Shown here in pieces: positions 55,089 through 64,000 of a stretch of DNA of 64,000 nt (position 1 is its first letter; each line of letters opens with the position of its first letter). A model generated the notes under the pieces. The model was not told the origin of the DNA, searched no databases, and saw nothing but the letters and a program-made list of their open reading frames with translations. Origin of the DNA: Paraglaciecola arctica BSs20135 (GTDB lineage Bacteria > Pseudomonadota > Gammaproteobacteria > Enterobacterales > Alteromonadaceae); NCBI RefSeq assembly GCF_000314995.1, contig NZ_BAEO01000029.1:115458-179457 (forward strand), written 5' to 3'. Both the position numbers and the translations under genes were made by a program.

Positions 55089-56723
55089 ATGTGGAAAAAG
55101 TTAGTTGTTGGTATTACGGTTTTTATTGCGATCTGCGGCTCTTTATTATGGCTAAACCGAATTGAGGTTATGCTGTATATAGCTGCAAATAAAGATAAAG
55201 CCCCTGTAGCTGATAATCGCGATGTGGTTTGGCATACAGGACCTGCACAGCCAAAAGGTAAGCCGAATGTCGTTCTGATATTGACCGATGACATGGGTAT
55301 CAACGATGTTTCCACCTTTGGTGGCGGCATGATAAACACACCTAATATTGATAAATTAGCAGCAAAAGGAGCTTTGTTTACTAATGGTTATTCGGGGCAT
55401 GCCAACTGTGCACCTTCTCGAGCAGCTTTGTTAACAGGGCGAGATGCCTCTCGCACCGGTTTCGATGTAACACCAATACCCGACGGGTTTGGTCGCATGA
55501 TTGCCATGATCGAAAACAAAAACTCCAAAGGCCGTCCACCAGTAGAGTATTTTCCAGAAATTGATAAAAATAATCCGACTTTTAATAACAGAGGATTACC
55601 TGGCGAAGAAATTACCATAGCTGAATTAATGCAAGATGCAGGTTATCGCACTCTGCATATAGGAAAGTGGCATTTAGGACGTACCGACGAAATGATGCCA
55701 AATGCACAAGGCTTTGATGAAAGTTTAATGATGGCATCAGGCTTGTATTTACCCGTTGACCACCCAGAAGCTGTTAATGCTCAAGTAGAGTTTTCAGGAT
55801 TAGACAGATTTATTTGGGCAACAATGGATTACGCTGTTACCTGGAATGGTGGCGAACGATTTGCGCCTAGAGGTTATCTAACCGATTATTTCACTGAAGA
55901 AGCAGAACGTGCCATTGAGGCCAACGCTAACCGCCCTTTCTTTTTATATCTAGCTCATTGGGGGCCGCATAACCCAGTGCAAGCCAAAAAATCTGACTAT
56001 GAAGCCGTGGGTGACATTCAACCACACCGTAAACGGGTGTATGCCGCAATGTTACGTTCCCTAGACCGCTCTGTAGAACGAGTAATGGCTAAACTTGAAG
56101 AACAAGGTATAGCAGATAACACTATAGTCATACTTTCTAGTGATAACGGTGGCGCGGATTATGTAGCAATAGATAACTTAAACAAACCTTATCGAGGCTG
56201 GAAAAGCACCTTCTTTGAAGGCGGTATTCGTGTACCTTTTTCAATCACTTGGCCCGGTGAAATTGAAGCTGGTTTGATTATCGACGAACCCGTTAATCAT
56301 TTTGATTTAATGCCGACTATAGTCAACGCTGGTCAAGGTAAACTGCCGCAAGACAGAATACTTGATGGACGCGACTTAACACCACTTTGGAACGGCGCAG
56401 ATGGCCTAGATCGTGAAAATGGTGCTATGTATTGGTTCACCGGTAATTACCGTGTGGTACAAGCAAAGGGTTGGAAACTACAATTAAACCCTAGTTCAGA
56501 CCAAGTATTTTTATTTGATTTAAATACCGATCCTACCGAGCAAAATAATCTGGCTGCCACTCAACCAGAAAAATTAGCAAGTTTAATCAAACTAATTGAT
56601 GAACATTTTGCTGATGCAGTAGCTAGTTCTGGTTATTCAGTTATTTCAGCCCCCATTACCGTAGATAAACACCTAGGCGTAGAAATGGTTGCTGGTGATA
56701 CCTACATTATGTGGAATAACTAA
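55089..56723 (+). CDS. Type I sulfatase (Cys-type), membrane-anchored or exported
   Basis: 544 aa from ATG 55089, chosen for GGAG about 9 nt upstream; the frame extends to 55056. N-terminal hydrophobic helix (6-22). Sulfatase signature CAPSRAALLTGR near 107 (C-x-P-S-R), whose Cys must be converted to formylglycine, plus metal ligands ILTDDMG near the N-terminus and LSSDNGGAD near 355, and GKWHLG near 200. It hydrolyses sulfate esters; arylsulfatase-like by overall layout. A maturase is needed but none is in the window. First gene of an operon with DUF1214, DUF1254 and DUF1145 proteins. Confidence 0.9.
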   Translation: MWKKLVVGITVFIAICGSLLWLNRIEVMLYIAANKDKAPVADNRDVVWHTGPAQPKGKPNVVLILTDDMGINDVSTFGGGMINTPNIDKLAAKGALFTNGYSGHANCAPSRAALLTGRDASRTGFDVTPIPDGFGRMIAMIENKNSKGRPPVEYFPEIDKNNPTFNNRGLPGEEITIAELMQDAGYRTLHIGKWHLGRTDEMMPNAQGFDESLMMASGLYLPVDHPEAVNAQVEFSGLDRFIWATMDYAVTWNGGERFAPRGYLTDYFTEEAERAIEANANRPFFLYLAHWGPHNPVQAKKSDYEAVGDIQPHRKRVYAAMLRSLDRSVERVMAKLEEQGIADNTIVILSSDNGGADYVAIDNLNKPYRGWKSTFFEGGIRVPFSITWPGEIEAGLIIDEPVNHFDLMPTIVNAGQGKLPQDRILDGRDLTPLWNGADGLDRENGAMYWFTGNYRVVQAKGWKLQLNPSSDQVFLFDLNTDPTEQNNLAATQPEKLASLIKLIDEHFADAVASSGYSVISAPITVDKHLGVEMVAGDTYIMWNN

Positions 56724-56724
56724 T

Positions 56725-57327
56725 ATGCATAATCTGGCAAGAACAATGCGGTTTTTGCTAATGTTGATTGGGATTCTTACTGGGATCTTTATCGGCGTAT
56801 CGTCAGGTATGTGGCTACTTAAAGCAGAAATAGCCAATACTTCAACAAAAAATGGGGCTTGGTCATACAACCCCCATGTAGGCAGTAAAGACGCCAGTGG
56901 TTTAACGCGAGCTGCTGTCGCTGTCATTGGATTTTTAGGCTTGGCTAAAGAGGAAAGTATTTATTTTATAGCCAACAAAGATGACAACAACGATCTGTTA
57001 TCAGGCGCTTGTAGTTATAAAGTAACTGGCATGATATCTCCTGATGATGCTCGCTGGTGGAGTATTACGGTTTATGATACCAACACCAACAAACTCATTA
57101 AGAATCCCCAAAATCACTATTCCTTTAACGGCGATAATATCGAAAAAATGCAAAACAGTAGCTTTGTATTCCACATTTCTGCTAACAAAAAAGCGGGCAA
57201 TTGGTTGCCAATACAAAAAGATCCACAATTTGATTTAACCTTGAGAATGTATAACCCATCTAAGACCTCCAGTGAACAAATCGCCACCCTAGACTTACCG
57301 AAAATCAGCAAAGAGTCTTGCCCATGA
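56725..57327 (+). CDS. DUF1214-domain exported protein
   Basis: 200 aa from ATG 56725, one base after the sulfatase stop. N-terminal hydrophobic signal/anchor (about 7-30). The region about 90-190 matches the DUF1214 style: ARWWSITVYDTNTNKLIKNPQNHYSFNGD and FDLTLRMYNPS. Such domains usually pair with DUF1254, as here, the next gene overlapping by 4 bp. Function is not known; a periplasmic or membrane-associated role in the sulfatase pathway is inferred from the operon. Confidence 0.82.
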   Translation: MHNLARTMRFLLMLIGILTGIFIGVSSGMWLLKAEIANTSTKNGAWSYNPHVGSKDASGLTRAAVAVIGFLGLAKEESIYFIANKDDNNDLLSGACSYKVTGMISPDDARWWSITVYDTNTNKLIKNPQNHYSFNGDNIEKMQNSSFVFHISANKKAGNWLPIQKDPQFDLTLRMYNPSKTSSEQIATLDLPKISKESCP

Positions 57328-57845
57328 ATATCCGTAATTGGCTTTTAATAACCTTAAGCAGTGCTGTTATTTCATGTGTTGTCACACTCTACTTTACGCC
57401 ACATATTCTTATGGCTGGTATTAATCTAAAAGCCCATATTAGTAATGGCCACGGGGTACTCTCTATAAGACCAAAGGCTGAAGCAGGCAAAGATGATATT
57501 GTCAGAATGAGTCCAGACTTATTGTATTCAGCCTGCCCTTTTAGCTTAGCAGAAGGCGCTTATAGAATAACATCACCCAACATTGGCAGTTATTTATCCA
57601 TGTCTATGTTTGCCCATAATAGTGACAATTTTTTTGCTATCAATGACCAACAATCTCCTCAAGGTTTTGACATCATATTGGCCAAAAAGGGACAACAAAT
57701 CGACCTTCCTACAGGGGCGACATTAGTAGAAACAGACAGCCCTTATGGAATTATATTAATGCGTTATTATCTTGGCGATAAAAAACTGAGCACCATTAAT
57801 AAGTTTCGCCAACAAGCAAAATGCGCAGTATTTAAACAGAAATAA
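57324..57845 (+). CDS. DUF1254-domain exported protein
   Basis: 173 aa from ATG 57324, overlapping the DUF1214 stop (ATGA). N-terminal membrane helix (about 5-25). The body holds the DUF1254-like YSACPFSLAEGAYRITSPN and SYLSMSMFAHNSDNFFAIND. In larger proteins DUF1254 and DUF1214 occur fused; here they are separate, coupled genes. Biochemical role unknown. Confidence 0.78.
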   Translation: MNIRNWLLITLSSAVISCVVTLYFTPHILMAGINLKAHISNGHGVLSIRPKAEAGKDDIVRMSPDLLYSACPFSLAEGAYRITSPNIGSYLSMSMFAHNSDNFFAINDQQSPQGFDIILAKKGQQIDLPTGATLVETDSPYGIILMRYYLGDKKLSTINKFRQQAKCAVFKQK

Positions 57846-57854
57846 GGAAAGAAC

Positions 57855-58112
57855 ATGAATCAAAATCTATTAACTATAGGCAAATGTATCCTTGCAATCA
57901 TTTGGTTGTTTGTAATTGCCGCAGTAATCATTCCAACACTCGCGCTATATCCAGCATTTTTTCAAAGGCTAGGTGTCATTCTCGTGGTTGTCCACATCAT
58001 TGAAATGTTTGTTTATAAAGGATTACTTAAGAGCACAAACGACTACTTGCAGGTTTTATTATTTGGCTTGTTACATGTTAAGTCTGTTGTTAAGCCTGCA
58101 GAAAAAGAATAG
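57855..58112 (+). CDS. Small DUF1145-like membrane protein
   Basis: 85 aa with two or three hydrophobic helices (about 8-32, 38-58, 62-75). The layout and the block VVHIIEMFVYKGLL recall the DUF1145 family (E. coli YhhL type). ATG 57855 follows AGGA, 9 bp after the previous stop, so it belongs to the same operon. Function unknown. Confidence 0.7.
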   Translation: MNQNLLTIGKCILAIIWLFVIAAVIIPTLALYPAFFQRLGVILVVVHIIEMFVYKGLLKSTNDYLQVLLFGLLHVKSVVKPAEKE

Positions 58113-58318
58113 TAATACATCCCAAAAATAACAAATTTATTTTGTCATAAACTATGCGAATAGATGTTGTTGTTTTAAATAAAAGCGAATAAGTTAGTTT
58201 TACCTTTTCGTAAATCCAAAATTTGGTGCATTGAAAAATGAACGAAACAGGTGGTGCTCATCCTATAGAGCTCGGGCATAGACAGTGTCTGTAAACTATT
58301 GACTATATGGAATATTAA

Positions 58319-60082
58319 ATGAAAGTTATTGCCCTGATATTAACAGTCGTGTTGTCCATAAATGCAGAAGCGACTCCCTTGTTAGTGACTAAAGATAACA
58401 CTCGTCCGAATATACTTTTGGTCATGCTTGATGACGTCGGTTTTATGGGCTTAGGCGTCTATGGCAGTGACGCTGTCACCCCGAATATCGACAAAATAGC
58501 GCAACAAGGCATGCAATTTTCTCGCTATTACACAGCCCCTATGTGTGGGCCAAGCCGAGCGATGCTCATGACAGGTCAAGACAGCCACCAAGTTGGTATG
58601 GCGACTTTAGTCGAATCACTGACACCAGAGATGGAACAACATCCTAGCTATTCTATGGAATGGCAAGACAATCAAAAAACCCTAGCAAGTCGTTTAAAAA
58701 AAAGTGGCTATCAGACTTTCGTTTCAGGCAAATGGGGCATAGGACGTAATGGTAAAAACCTTCCTCATCGTTTTGGTTTTGACCGGTCTTTTGTATTAGA
58801 TGCGACGGGCGCCAGTAACTATCAAGAAAAGCCATATATGGCACTTTATAAAACCGTAAAATGGTTTGAAGATGGCAAGCGCGTGTCACTACCAGAGGAC
58901 TTCTACTCTTCTCGAGATCTAGTGGACAAGATGATTACCTATGTTGATGAAGCAGATACAAATAAACCTTTTTTTGCTTACCTGTCATTACAAGCGATCC
59001 ATATACCTGTGCAAGTCCCTCTTGAATATATCGATAAATACAACGGAGTATTTGATCAAGGTTGGGATGAAATGCGAAAACAACGACTACAAAAAGCTAT
59101 CAACCTTGGCTTAGTGCCCAGCTCTACCACACTTGCAAATGTGCCAGAAAGTCATAGAAACTGGGATGAGTTAAGTACAGCTGATAAAACCTATTGGGCG
59201 CGTATGATGCAAGTAAATGCTGGGATGACAGAAGCGGCTGACTATCACATTGGGCGGTTATTAAAGCACCTAGAAAAACAAGGCAAGCTAGATAATACCC
59301 TAGTTGTTATCACCTCAGATAATGGCAGTGAGTACAATACCATAGGTCAAGGTGCCAATAGCGTCATTGAAAATATTGGCACTAAGCTGTGGATGCAATC
59401 ACTAAACTGGGATACAGATTTAGACAATCTAGGACAACGCGATAGCTTAGCAGCTATTGGACCTGAGTGGGCGTCGGTTACATCTGCACCTTTTAATCTA
59501 TACAAATTTAACAGCTCAGAAGGCGGGCAGCGTGTGCCGCTGGTTATGTCAGGCCCAGGTATAAGAAACTTAGGCCTAGTGTCAGGCCGTGCCCATATAA
59601 CCGATATTGTACCTACCTTACTTGAACAAGCCGCTGTGCCATTTAATCCAGATGAATTTTATGGGCGTAGCTTAACACCCATGTTAAATGCTCAAGTTGA
59701 TGATGTATGGGGTGATGATAGTTTTGCCTTTGAAACCAGTGGTAATGCTTCTGTGTATCGCGGCAACTGGAAAATTGCTTTAATAAAACAACCTTTAGGC
59801 GACGAAATATGGCATTTATACGATGTCGTCAACGATCCCGGTGAAACGACTGACTTAGCCACTAAATTCCCAGTGTTGTTTCAAGAAATGCTTAATGAAT
59901 ATCAGGCATATTCGAAGATGGTGGGCATAATTGAATTAGCAAAAGGTGAAAACGCCATTAATCAGATTAGAGCAAATGCAATTAAAGAGAGGGTTACAGA
60001 CAACTGGCCAAAAGTATTAATACTGCTAGTAGTTATCGGACTCATAGTTTTTGGCATTAAAAAAGCCAAACAAAAACACTAA
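58319..60082 (+). CDS. Type I sulfatase (Cys-type), membrane-anchored
   Basis: 587 aa. Signal peptide about 1-18 (ends AEA). Metal/substrate motifs: NILLVMLDDVG near 30, signature CGPSRAMLMTG near 76 (C-x-P-S-R), GKWGIGRN and ITSDNGSEYN near 335. A C-terminal hydrophobic helix (VLILLVVIGLIVFGI, about 565-580) with a basic end anchors it in the membrane, unusual for a sulfatase. It differs clearly from the sulfatase at 55089, so the two probably remove different sulfate groups. It lies 206 bp after the DUF1145 gene and 25 bp before the DJ-1-like gene. Confidence 0.9.
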   Translation: MKVIALILTVVLSINAEATPLLVTKDNTRPNILLVMLDDVGFMGLGVYGSDAVTPNIDKIAQQGMQFSRYYTAPMCGPSRAMLMTGQDSHQVGMATLVESLTPEMEQHPSYSMEWQDNQKTLASRLKKSGYQTFVSGKWGIGRNGKNLPHRFGFDRSFVLDATGASNYQEKPYMALYKTVKWFEDGKRVSLPEDFYSSRDLVDKMITYVDEADTNKPFFAYLSLQAIHIPVQVPLEYIDKYNGVFDQGWDEMRKQRLQKAINLGLVPSSTTLANVPESHRNWDELSTADKTYWARMMQVNAGMTEAADYHIGRLLKHLEKQGKLDNTLVVITSDNGSEYNTIGQGANSVIENIGTKLWMQSLNWDTDLDNLGQRDSLAAIGPEWASVTSAPFNLYKFNSSEGGQRVPLVMSGPGIRNLGLVSGRAHITDIVPTLLEQAAVPFNPDEFYGRSLTPMLNAQVDDVWGDDSFAFETSGNASVYRGNWKIALIKQPLGDEIWHLYDVVNDPGETTDLATKFPVLFQEMLNEYQAYSKMVGIIELAKGENAINQIRANAIKERVTDNWPKVLILLVVIGLIVFGIKKAKQKH

Positions 60083-60107
60083 CTCATTATTTATATAAGG
60101 ACTTCTC

Positions 60108-60929
60108 ATGAACAAGTTATTTTATTTTTTTATCGGCATTTTTGCTTTAGTTGCTATCGTTTACTTTGGGCTACCTAAGTTACTCAATAGCCTAGGCCTG
60201 CACCCGCACTATGACATTCCAAAATACACTTTGTCTGAAAAGCGTGCGCTGATCATCACCACCAGCCACGATACCTTAGGTGATTCTGGAAAAGCTACTG
60301 GGGTTTTTGGCTCGGAAATGACAGTGCCCTACTACGCATTTTTAGACGCTAATATAAAAGTTGATATAGCTTCGATTAGAGGAGGTGAAATTCCAGTTGA
60401 ACCAAACTCTATGGGGTGGCCATTGGCTACACCAGCAGACTACCGTTTTAAAGAAGATGCTATTGCCATGGCTAAACTTAACAATTCTATAGCCATCAGC
60501 GACATAGATGTCACTATGTACGATGTGGTATTTTTAGCCGGCGGCTGGGGCGCTGCTTACGATTTCGCCCAATCGGAAGATTTAGCAAACCTAGTCACCC
60601 AAGCTAACGCAAATAACGCTATTCTAGGCTCGGTTTGTCATGGTGCACTAGGCTTAGTCAATGCCAAAGACACTGACGGTTCAATATTAATTGCAGGTCG
60701 CAAAGTAACAGGTGTTACCGACAAGCAACTCGAACAATTGGGGATCACCTTAACACCACTACACCCAGAGACAGAACTGCGTAAACGTAAAGCATTATTT
60801 GAAGCAAATACCGCTTTTAGAGATATGTTAGCAACCCATGTGGTAGTTGATGGCAACTTAGTTACGGGGCAAAATCAAAATAGCGGCGCTGAAACTTCAC
60901 ATCGTATCTTAGAGCTACTTGCTAACTGA
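60108..60929 (+). CDS. Membrane-anchored DJ-1/PfpI family protein
   Basis: 273 aa. The N-terminal hydrophobic anchor (about 3-25) is unusual for this otherwise soluble family. The DJ-1/PfpI domain (about 45-272) has the nucleophile elbow GSVCHGALG with Cys177 followed by His, and a Glu near FGSEM that would activate the Cys, as in Hsp31/glyoxalase III-like members. It could be a glyoxalase or deglycase removing reactive aldehydes in the periplasm. Start ATG 60108 follows AAGGA. Last gene of the sulfatase transcript. Confidence 0.87.
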   Translation: MNKLFYFFIGIFALVAIVYFGLPKLLNSLGLHPHYDIPKYTLSEKRALIITTSHDTLGDSGKATGVFGSEMTVPYYAFLDANIKVDIASIRGGEIPVEPNSMGWPLATPADYRFKEDAIAMAKLNNSIAISDIDVTMYDVVFLAGGWGAAYDFAQSEDLANLVTQANANNAILGSVCHGALGLVNAKDTDGSILIAGRKVTGVTDKQLEQLGITLTPLHPETELRKRKALFEANTAFRDMLATHVVVDGNLVTGQNQNSGAETSHRILELLAN

Positions 60930-61349
60930 GCCCCCTCCTTATTGACCAGATAAACTCAATTAAAAACTTATCTGCTCAATAATAATGATAAAAAGTACCA
61001 AGATTAGTTAAGCCATAAACGCCAAAATACCAGCGTGGAGTATATGTAACCTGAGCGCTAGATAAGCCATACCATCCAACACCACTATTGCTGCAATCAC
61101 ACACCTTGATTAAGCTCCCTGAAATCTCACAGAGTGTTCTTTCTTTATGGAAATCGGATTACTCTAATTAGGCCTACAACTCAGTTTAATTTATATTTAT
61201 GACTCTCTACAATATATTGTCACTTATTGTGACTATTTTGTTAACAGAAGTATTGACAACACTTATGACACAATGTTTTTATAGTGACAAGTGATATAAA
61301 AAAACAATAGACACCAAACAATGATTAAACATTTTATTTGGGGAGCATC
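60930..61349. other. Intergenic region before the last TonB receptor
   Basis: 420 bp. It holds a hairpin at 60942, the inverted repeat GTCACTTATTGTGAC near 61219-61233 and TTATGACACAATG at 61263-61275, the latter resembling the locus operators. No gene seen. Confidence 0.5.
60942..60979 (+). terminator. Imperfect hairpin after the DJ-1 gene
   Basis: TTGACCAGATAA pairs with TTATCTGCTCAA with one mismatch and a 14-nt loop. No strong T run, so a weak terminator candidate. Confidence 0.45.
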
Positions 61350-63974
61350 ATGAAAAAAACACTACCAAACAAAACTCCATTAGCGGTTCTTATCCCGTTA
61401 CTTATTTCAAGCCATAGCTTTTCTGCAGTTGCAAAAGAAGCAGTCGAAAATGTTTCTGCGCTAGAAGTCATTGAAGTAACAGCGCAAAAACGTGTACAAA
61501 ATCTACAAGAAGTACCTATTGCTGTGTCTGCCATATCAGGAAACGCAATTGCAGAAGGTGCAATTAAAGATATGTTTGATTTACAGGCTTCGGTGCCTTC
61601 GTTGACTATATCTGATTCCCAAAGCTCTACTAAACCTATGTTTGCTATTCGTGGTGTTGGTACTTCTTCACAAAATTCAGGTTTAGAATCATCGGTAGGT
61701 ATGTATGTAGATGGTGTTTATCGCTCACGACAAAGCTCAATGATCAACAATTTTGTTGATGTTGATGTAGTAGAAGTATTGCGTGGCCCACAAGGTACTC
61801 TTTTTGGTAAGAACACCCCATCAGGTGCAATTCAAATCCGCAATATTGCTCCAAGCCATGATGAAGATGATGGCTTTTTTGAAATGACGTTAGGCAATTA
61901 TGGTCTAACAAACTTTTCTTTTGCCAAGTCATTATCGGCAATTGAAGATGTATTAGCATTTAGAGCGACTGCTTTCACTTCCCAAAGAGATGGTTATATC
62001 AGTGATGTGAATTTAGGAAAGGACGTTATTAGCAATCGCGATCGTTTTGGTGGTCGTATCCAAGCTCTTTACACTCCCAACAACGATATCAGCGTAAGAA
62101 TAATTGCCGATTACGCTGAAATAGACGAAAATTGTTGTGCCTCATTTGCATCTGTAAGTAATACTCAAGCATCGGATGTCGCTGGTAAATTTGGTACCGA
62201 TGCACTCCTTAGACAACCACCTTTTAATGCAACTATTGTTACCCCAGGTCAATTTTCCGACCCTACAGTTGCAATCAATTTTTTACCTCAATCACAGTTA
62301 AAAGACTCTGGGATATCGGCACAAGTTGATTGGGATATTAATGATGAACTAACAATAGTGTCTATTACTGCCAGTCGTAACTTCGATACCTTCGATAATG
62401 CCGATACAGATATGACAAATGTGGACTTACTTAGTCGAAGAGATGAGATAGAACAATCGTCATTTTCCCAAGAACTTAGGTTCGATTATAGTAACGATAA
62501 ACTTAATGCCACTGGTGGCCTTTTTTACTTTACTCAAGACTTAGTCAGCGAACTTGAGATTACTGTGGGATCCGATTTTAATCATTTTGCCCTTCAAGGT
62601 GTACTAGGCGGAAGTTTAAATTCATTATTACAAGGCATAGACCAAGTAAGTGCAATGACGGGCGGCATGCTCCCTCCTTCTGCAACCGCTATCAATGTGG
62701 CTAGCTATTCTGCTAACGCAACACAAGATCATAAAAGCTGGGCTGTTTTTGGCCAGTTTGATTACCAACTAACAGAAGAGTTAATAATTACTGCAGGTCT
62801 TAGATACACAGATGAAGAAAAGGAAATGCTTAATACTTTCCCATACAGTTATGCCAACGGAAATACCCAACCAACCGATATTACCAGTACTGGAAACCCT
62901 GCTTATCCAGCAACTATAGTGCCTGGTAGTTTATTGTATGCTGCGGCGGCAGCTCAACAAGCATTACAGGCATTAGGTTCAGGAAATTTAATACCAGGCA
63001 CACCAGCATTTATGCAAGCAGCTAGTGCCTTAACACCTTTCCAGAAGGAAGGCTGGTTAGCTCAATCAATTGCGCCAATTTCAGCACTAAAAGCGGATAT
63101 AAACGAATCATTAAGTGATGACCAAATAACAGGTACCATTAAACTTTCATGGCAAGCTAATAGCGACAGTCTGTTATATGCGTCTTATGGGACAGGTTAT
63201 AAATCTGGCGGAACCAATACAGAAAAAATTGCCTTAGGACTTGATCCCTTATTTGATGCTGAAACGTCAAAGGCTTTCGAACTTGGCATTAAACAAGATT
63301 TTCCAGAGATTAATTTAAGAATTAATGCGGCAGTTCACCGTACGGTTACAGAAGATTTCCAAGCTTCTTCTTTTATCGGTACAGGCTTTACCTTGCAAAA
63401 TGCCGGCGACCTTAGCGCAACAGGCATTGAAATAGAGTCATTATGGATACCTGTTCAAGGCACAAAAATAAACCTGGCATACGCCTATACAGATGTTACT
63501 TATGATGAATTTAACCAAGGACCTTGTTGGTCAATCACCCCTTGGCACACAGGTGAAGTAGATCCAGGGCAAGTTTACTTAGCAAATGGAGCGCCAGCAC
63601 CTTATTGTGACCGTGCTGATGATAAACCATTTGGTCAACCTAAAGTGTCAGGATCTTTAAGTATTCAACAAGAGCTTATGCTAAATGAGAACTTTTATGC
63701 TTATGCCAAGTTGTCTTACGACTATATGGGCTCTATGTATACTGAAAGTGCTAACGATCCGATATCAAAGGTTGATAGTGTTGGGAAGTTGAATGCCCAA
63801 CTAGTCTTCAACTTTGAAAACTATGATACTCATGTCATCTTATGGGGTCGCAATATCACCGACGAAGATGCGCAAGGTCCACTATCTTATGCAGCGGTGA
63901 TGCAAACAGGAAAATTGCTTAGCTTCTATAGTGAACCTGCAACTTATGGTATTACAGTCAAAACGCGATTTTAA
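61350..63974 (+). CDS. TonB-dependent outer-membrane receptor
   Basis: 874 aa from ATG 61350, preceded by GGGGAG; a TTG four codons earlier is ignored. Signal peptide about 1-28 (ends AVA), TonB box ALEVIEVTAQ near 38-47, and plug block VVEVLRGPQGTLFGKNTPSGAIQI near 135-160. The barrel ends with Phe (YGITVKTRF). Same VIEVTAQKRVQN start as the receptor at 25014, so both belong to one receptor type. Its place at the end of the sulfatase/GST/SDR locus, with a related operator-like motif upstream, suggests it imports the substrate of that pathway. Confidence 0.93.
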   Translation: MKKTLPNKTPLAVLIPLLISSHSFSAVAKEAVENVSALEVIEVTAQKRVQNLQEVPIAVSAISGNAIAEGAIKDMFDLQASVPSLTISDSQSSTKPMFAIRGVGTSSQNSGLESSVGMYVDGVYRSRQSSMINNFVDVDVVEVLRGPQGTLFGKNTPSGAIQIRNIAPSHDEDDGFFEMTLGNYGLTNFSFAKSLSAIEDVLAFRATAFTSQRDGYISDVNLGKDVISNRDRFGGRIQALYTPNNDISVRIIADYAEIDENCCASFASVSNTQASDVAGKFGTDALLRQPPFNATIVTPGQFSDPTVAINFLPQSQLKDSGISAQVDWDINDELTIVSITASRNFDTFDNADTDMTNVDLLSRRDEIEQSSFSQELRFDYSNDKLNATGGLFYFTQDLVSELEITVGSDFNHFALQGVLGGSLNSLLQGIDQVSAMTGGMLPPSATAINVASYSANATQDHKSWAVFGQFDYQLTEELIITAGLRYTDEEKEMLNTFPYSYANGNTQPTDITSTGNPAYPATIVPGSLLYAAAAAQQALQALGSGNLIPGTPAFMQAASALTPFQKEGWLAQSIAPISALKADINESLSDDQITGTIKLSWQANSDSLLYASYGTGYKSGGTNTEKIALGLDPLFDAETSKAFELGIKQDFPEINLRINAAVHRTVTEDFQASSFIGTGFTLQNAGDLSATGIEIESLWIPVQGTKINLAYAYTDVTYDEFNQGPCWSITPWHTGEVDPGQVYLANGAPAPYCDRADDKPFGQPKVSGSLSIQQELMLNENFYAYAKLSYDYMGSMYTESANDPISKVDSVGKLNAQLVFNFENYDTHVILWGRNITDEDAQGPLSYAAVMQTGKLLSFYSEPATYGITVKTRF

Positions 63975-64000
63975 TCGTAAAAAGTCAATAACACCCTAAT

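Overview
The window looks like a moderately AT-rich chromosome segment of a marine, polymer-degrading gammaproteobacterium, most likely of the Alteromonadales (Paraglaciecola/Glaciecola/Alteromonas type). I infer this from gene content: three TonB-dependent receptors, PEP-CTERM surface proteins, sulfatases, several c-di-GMP proteins and a periplasmic-propeller hybrid kinase. No rRNA, tRNA, CRISPR array, intact transposase or phage genes were seen.

Layout. 1-5.9 kb: the 5' end of an FG-GAP-type exported protein, an SRAP/HMCES abasic-site protein, a membrane diguanylate cyclase, a DHA2-type MFS exporter and a SLC13/DASS anion symporter. 5.9-15.3 kb: a tight minus-strand signalling operon made of a hybrid histidine kinase with a beta-propeller sensor, a REC-GGDEF-EAL response regulator broken by an A8-tract frameshift, and a sigma-54 activator carrying a degenerate GGDEF domain. 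15.5-20.3 kb: a subtilisin-like protease ending in ten MWDEA(F) hexapeptides, and a GGDEF-EAL protein. 20.3-27.6 kb: a cytochrome operon (c4-like, di-heme peroxidase, beta-helix/cytochrome c fusion), a membrane AraC regulator and a TonB receptor. 28.2-30 kb: an M50 protease and a small hypothetical protein.

30.4-38.5 kb is a cell-surface cluster. A dockerin-bearing phosphodiesterase lies directly upstream of a cohesin-like PEP-CTERM protein. A second PEP-CTERM protein precedes a large golvesin/discoidin/GH9-like enzyme. A REP/MITE-like repeat with GGACAGCCAC terminal inverted repeats flanks the second pair. 39-50.2 kb is a patchwork: a HExxH lipoprotein peptidase, unknown exported proteins, a PD-(D/E)XK remnant, a TonB receptor and an orphan NarL regulator, set among repeat fragments. 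Two of its promoters share a perfect palindrome centred on TTGTATACAA.

50.3-64 kb looks like one catabolic locus: GST, tandem HCCA-isomerase/DsbA-like protein, MBL hydrolase, SDR, two Cys-type sulfatases, DUF1214/DUF1254/DUF1145 proteins, a membrane-anchored DJ-1/PfpI protein and a TonB receptor. The two divergent promoters share a bipartite TTATGACAC-N5-ATGACATA element. A plausible reading, which is inference, is uptake, desulfation and detoxifying or oxidative processing of a sulfated small molecule.
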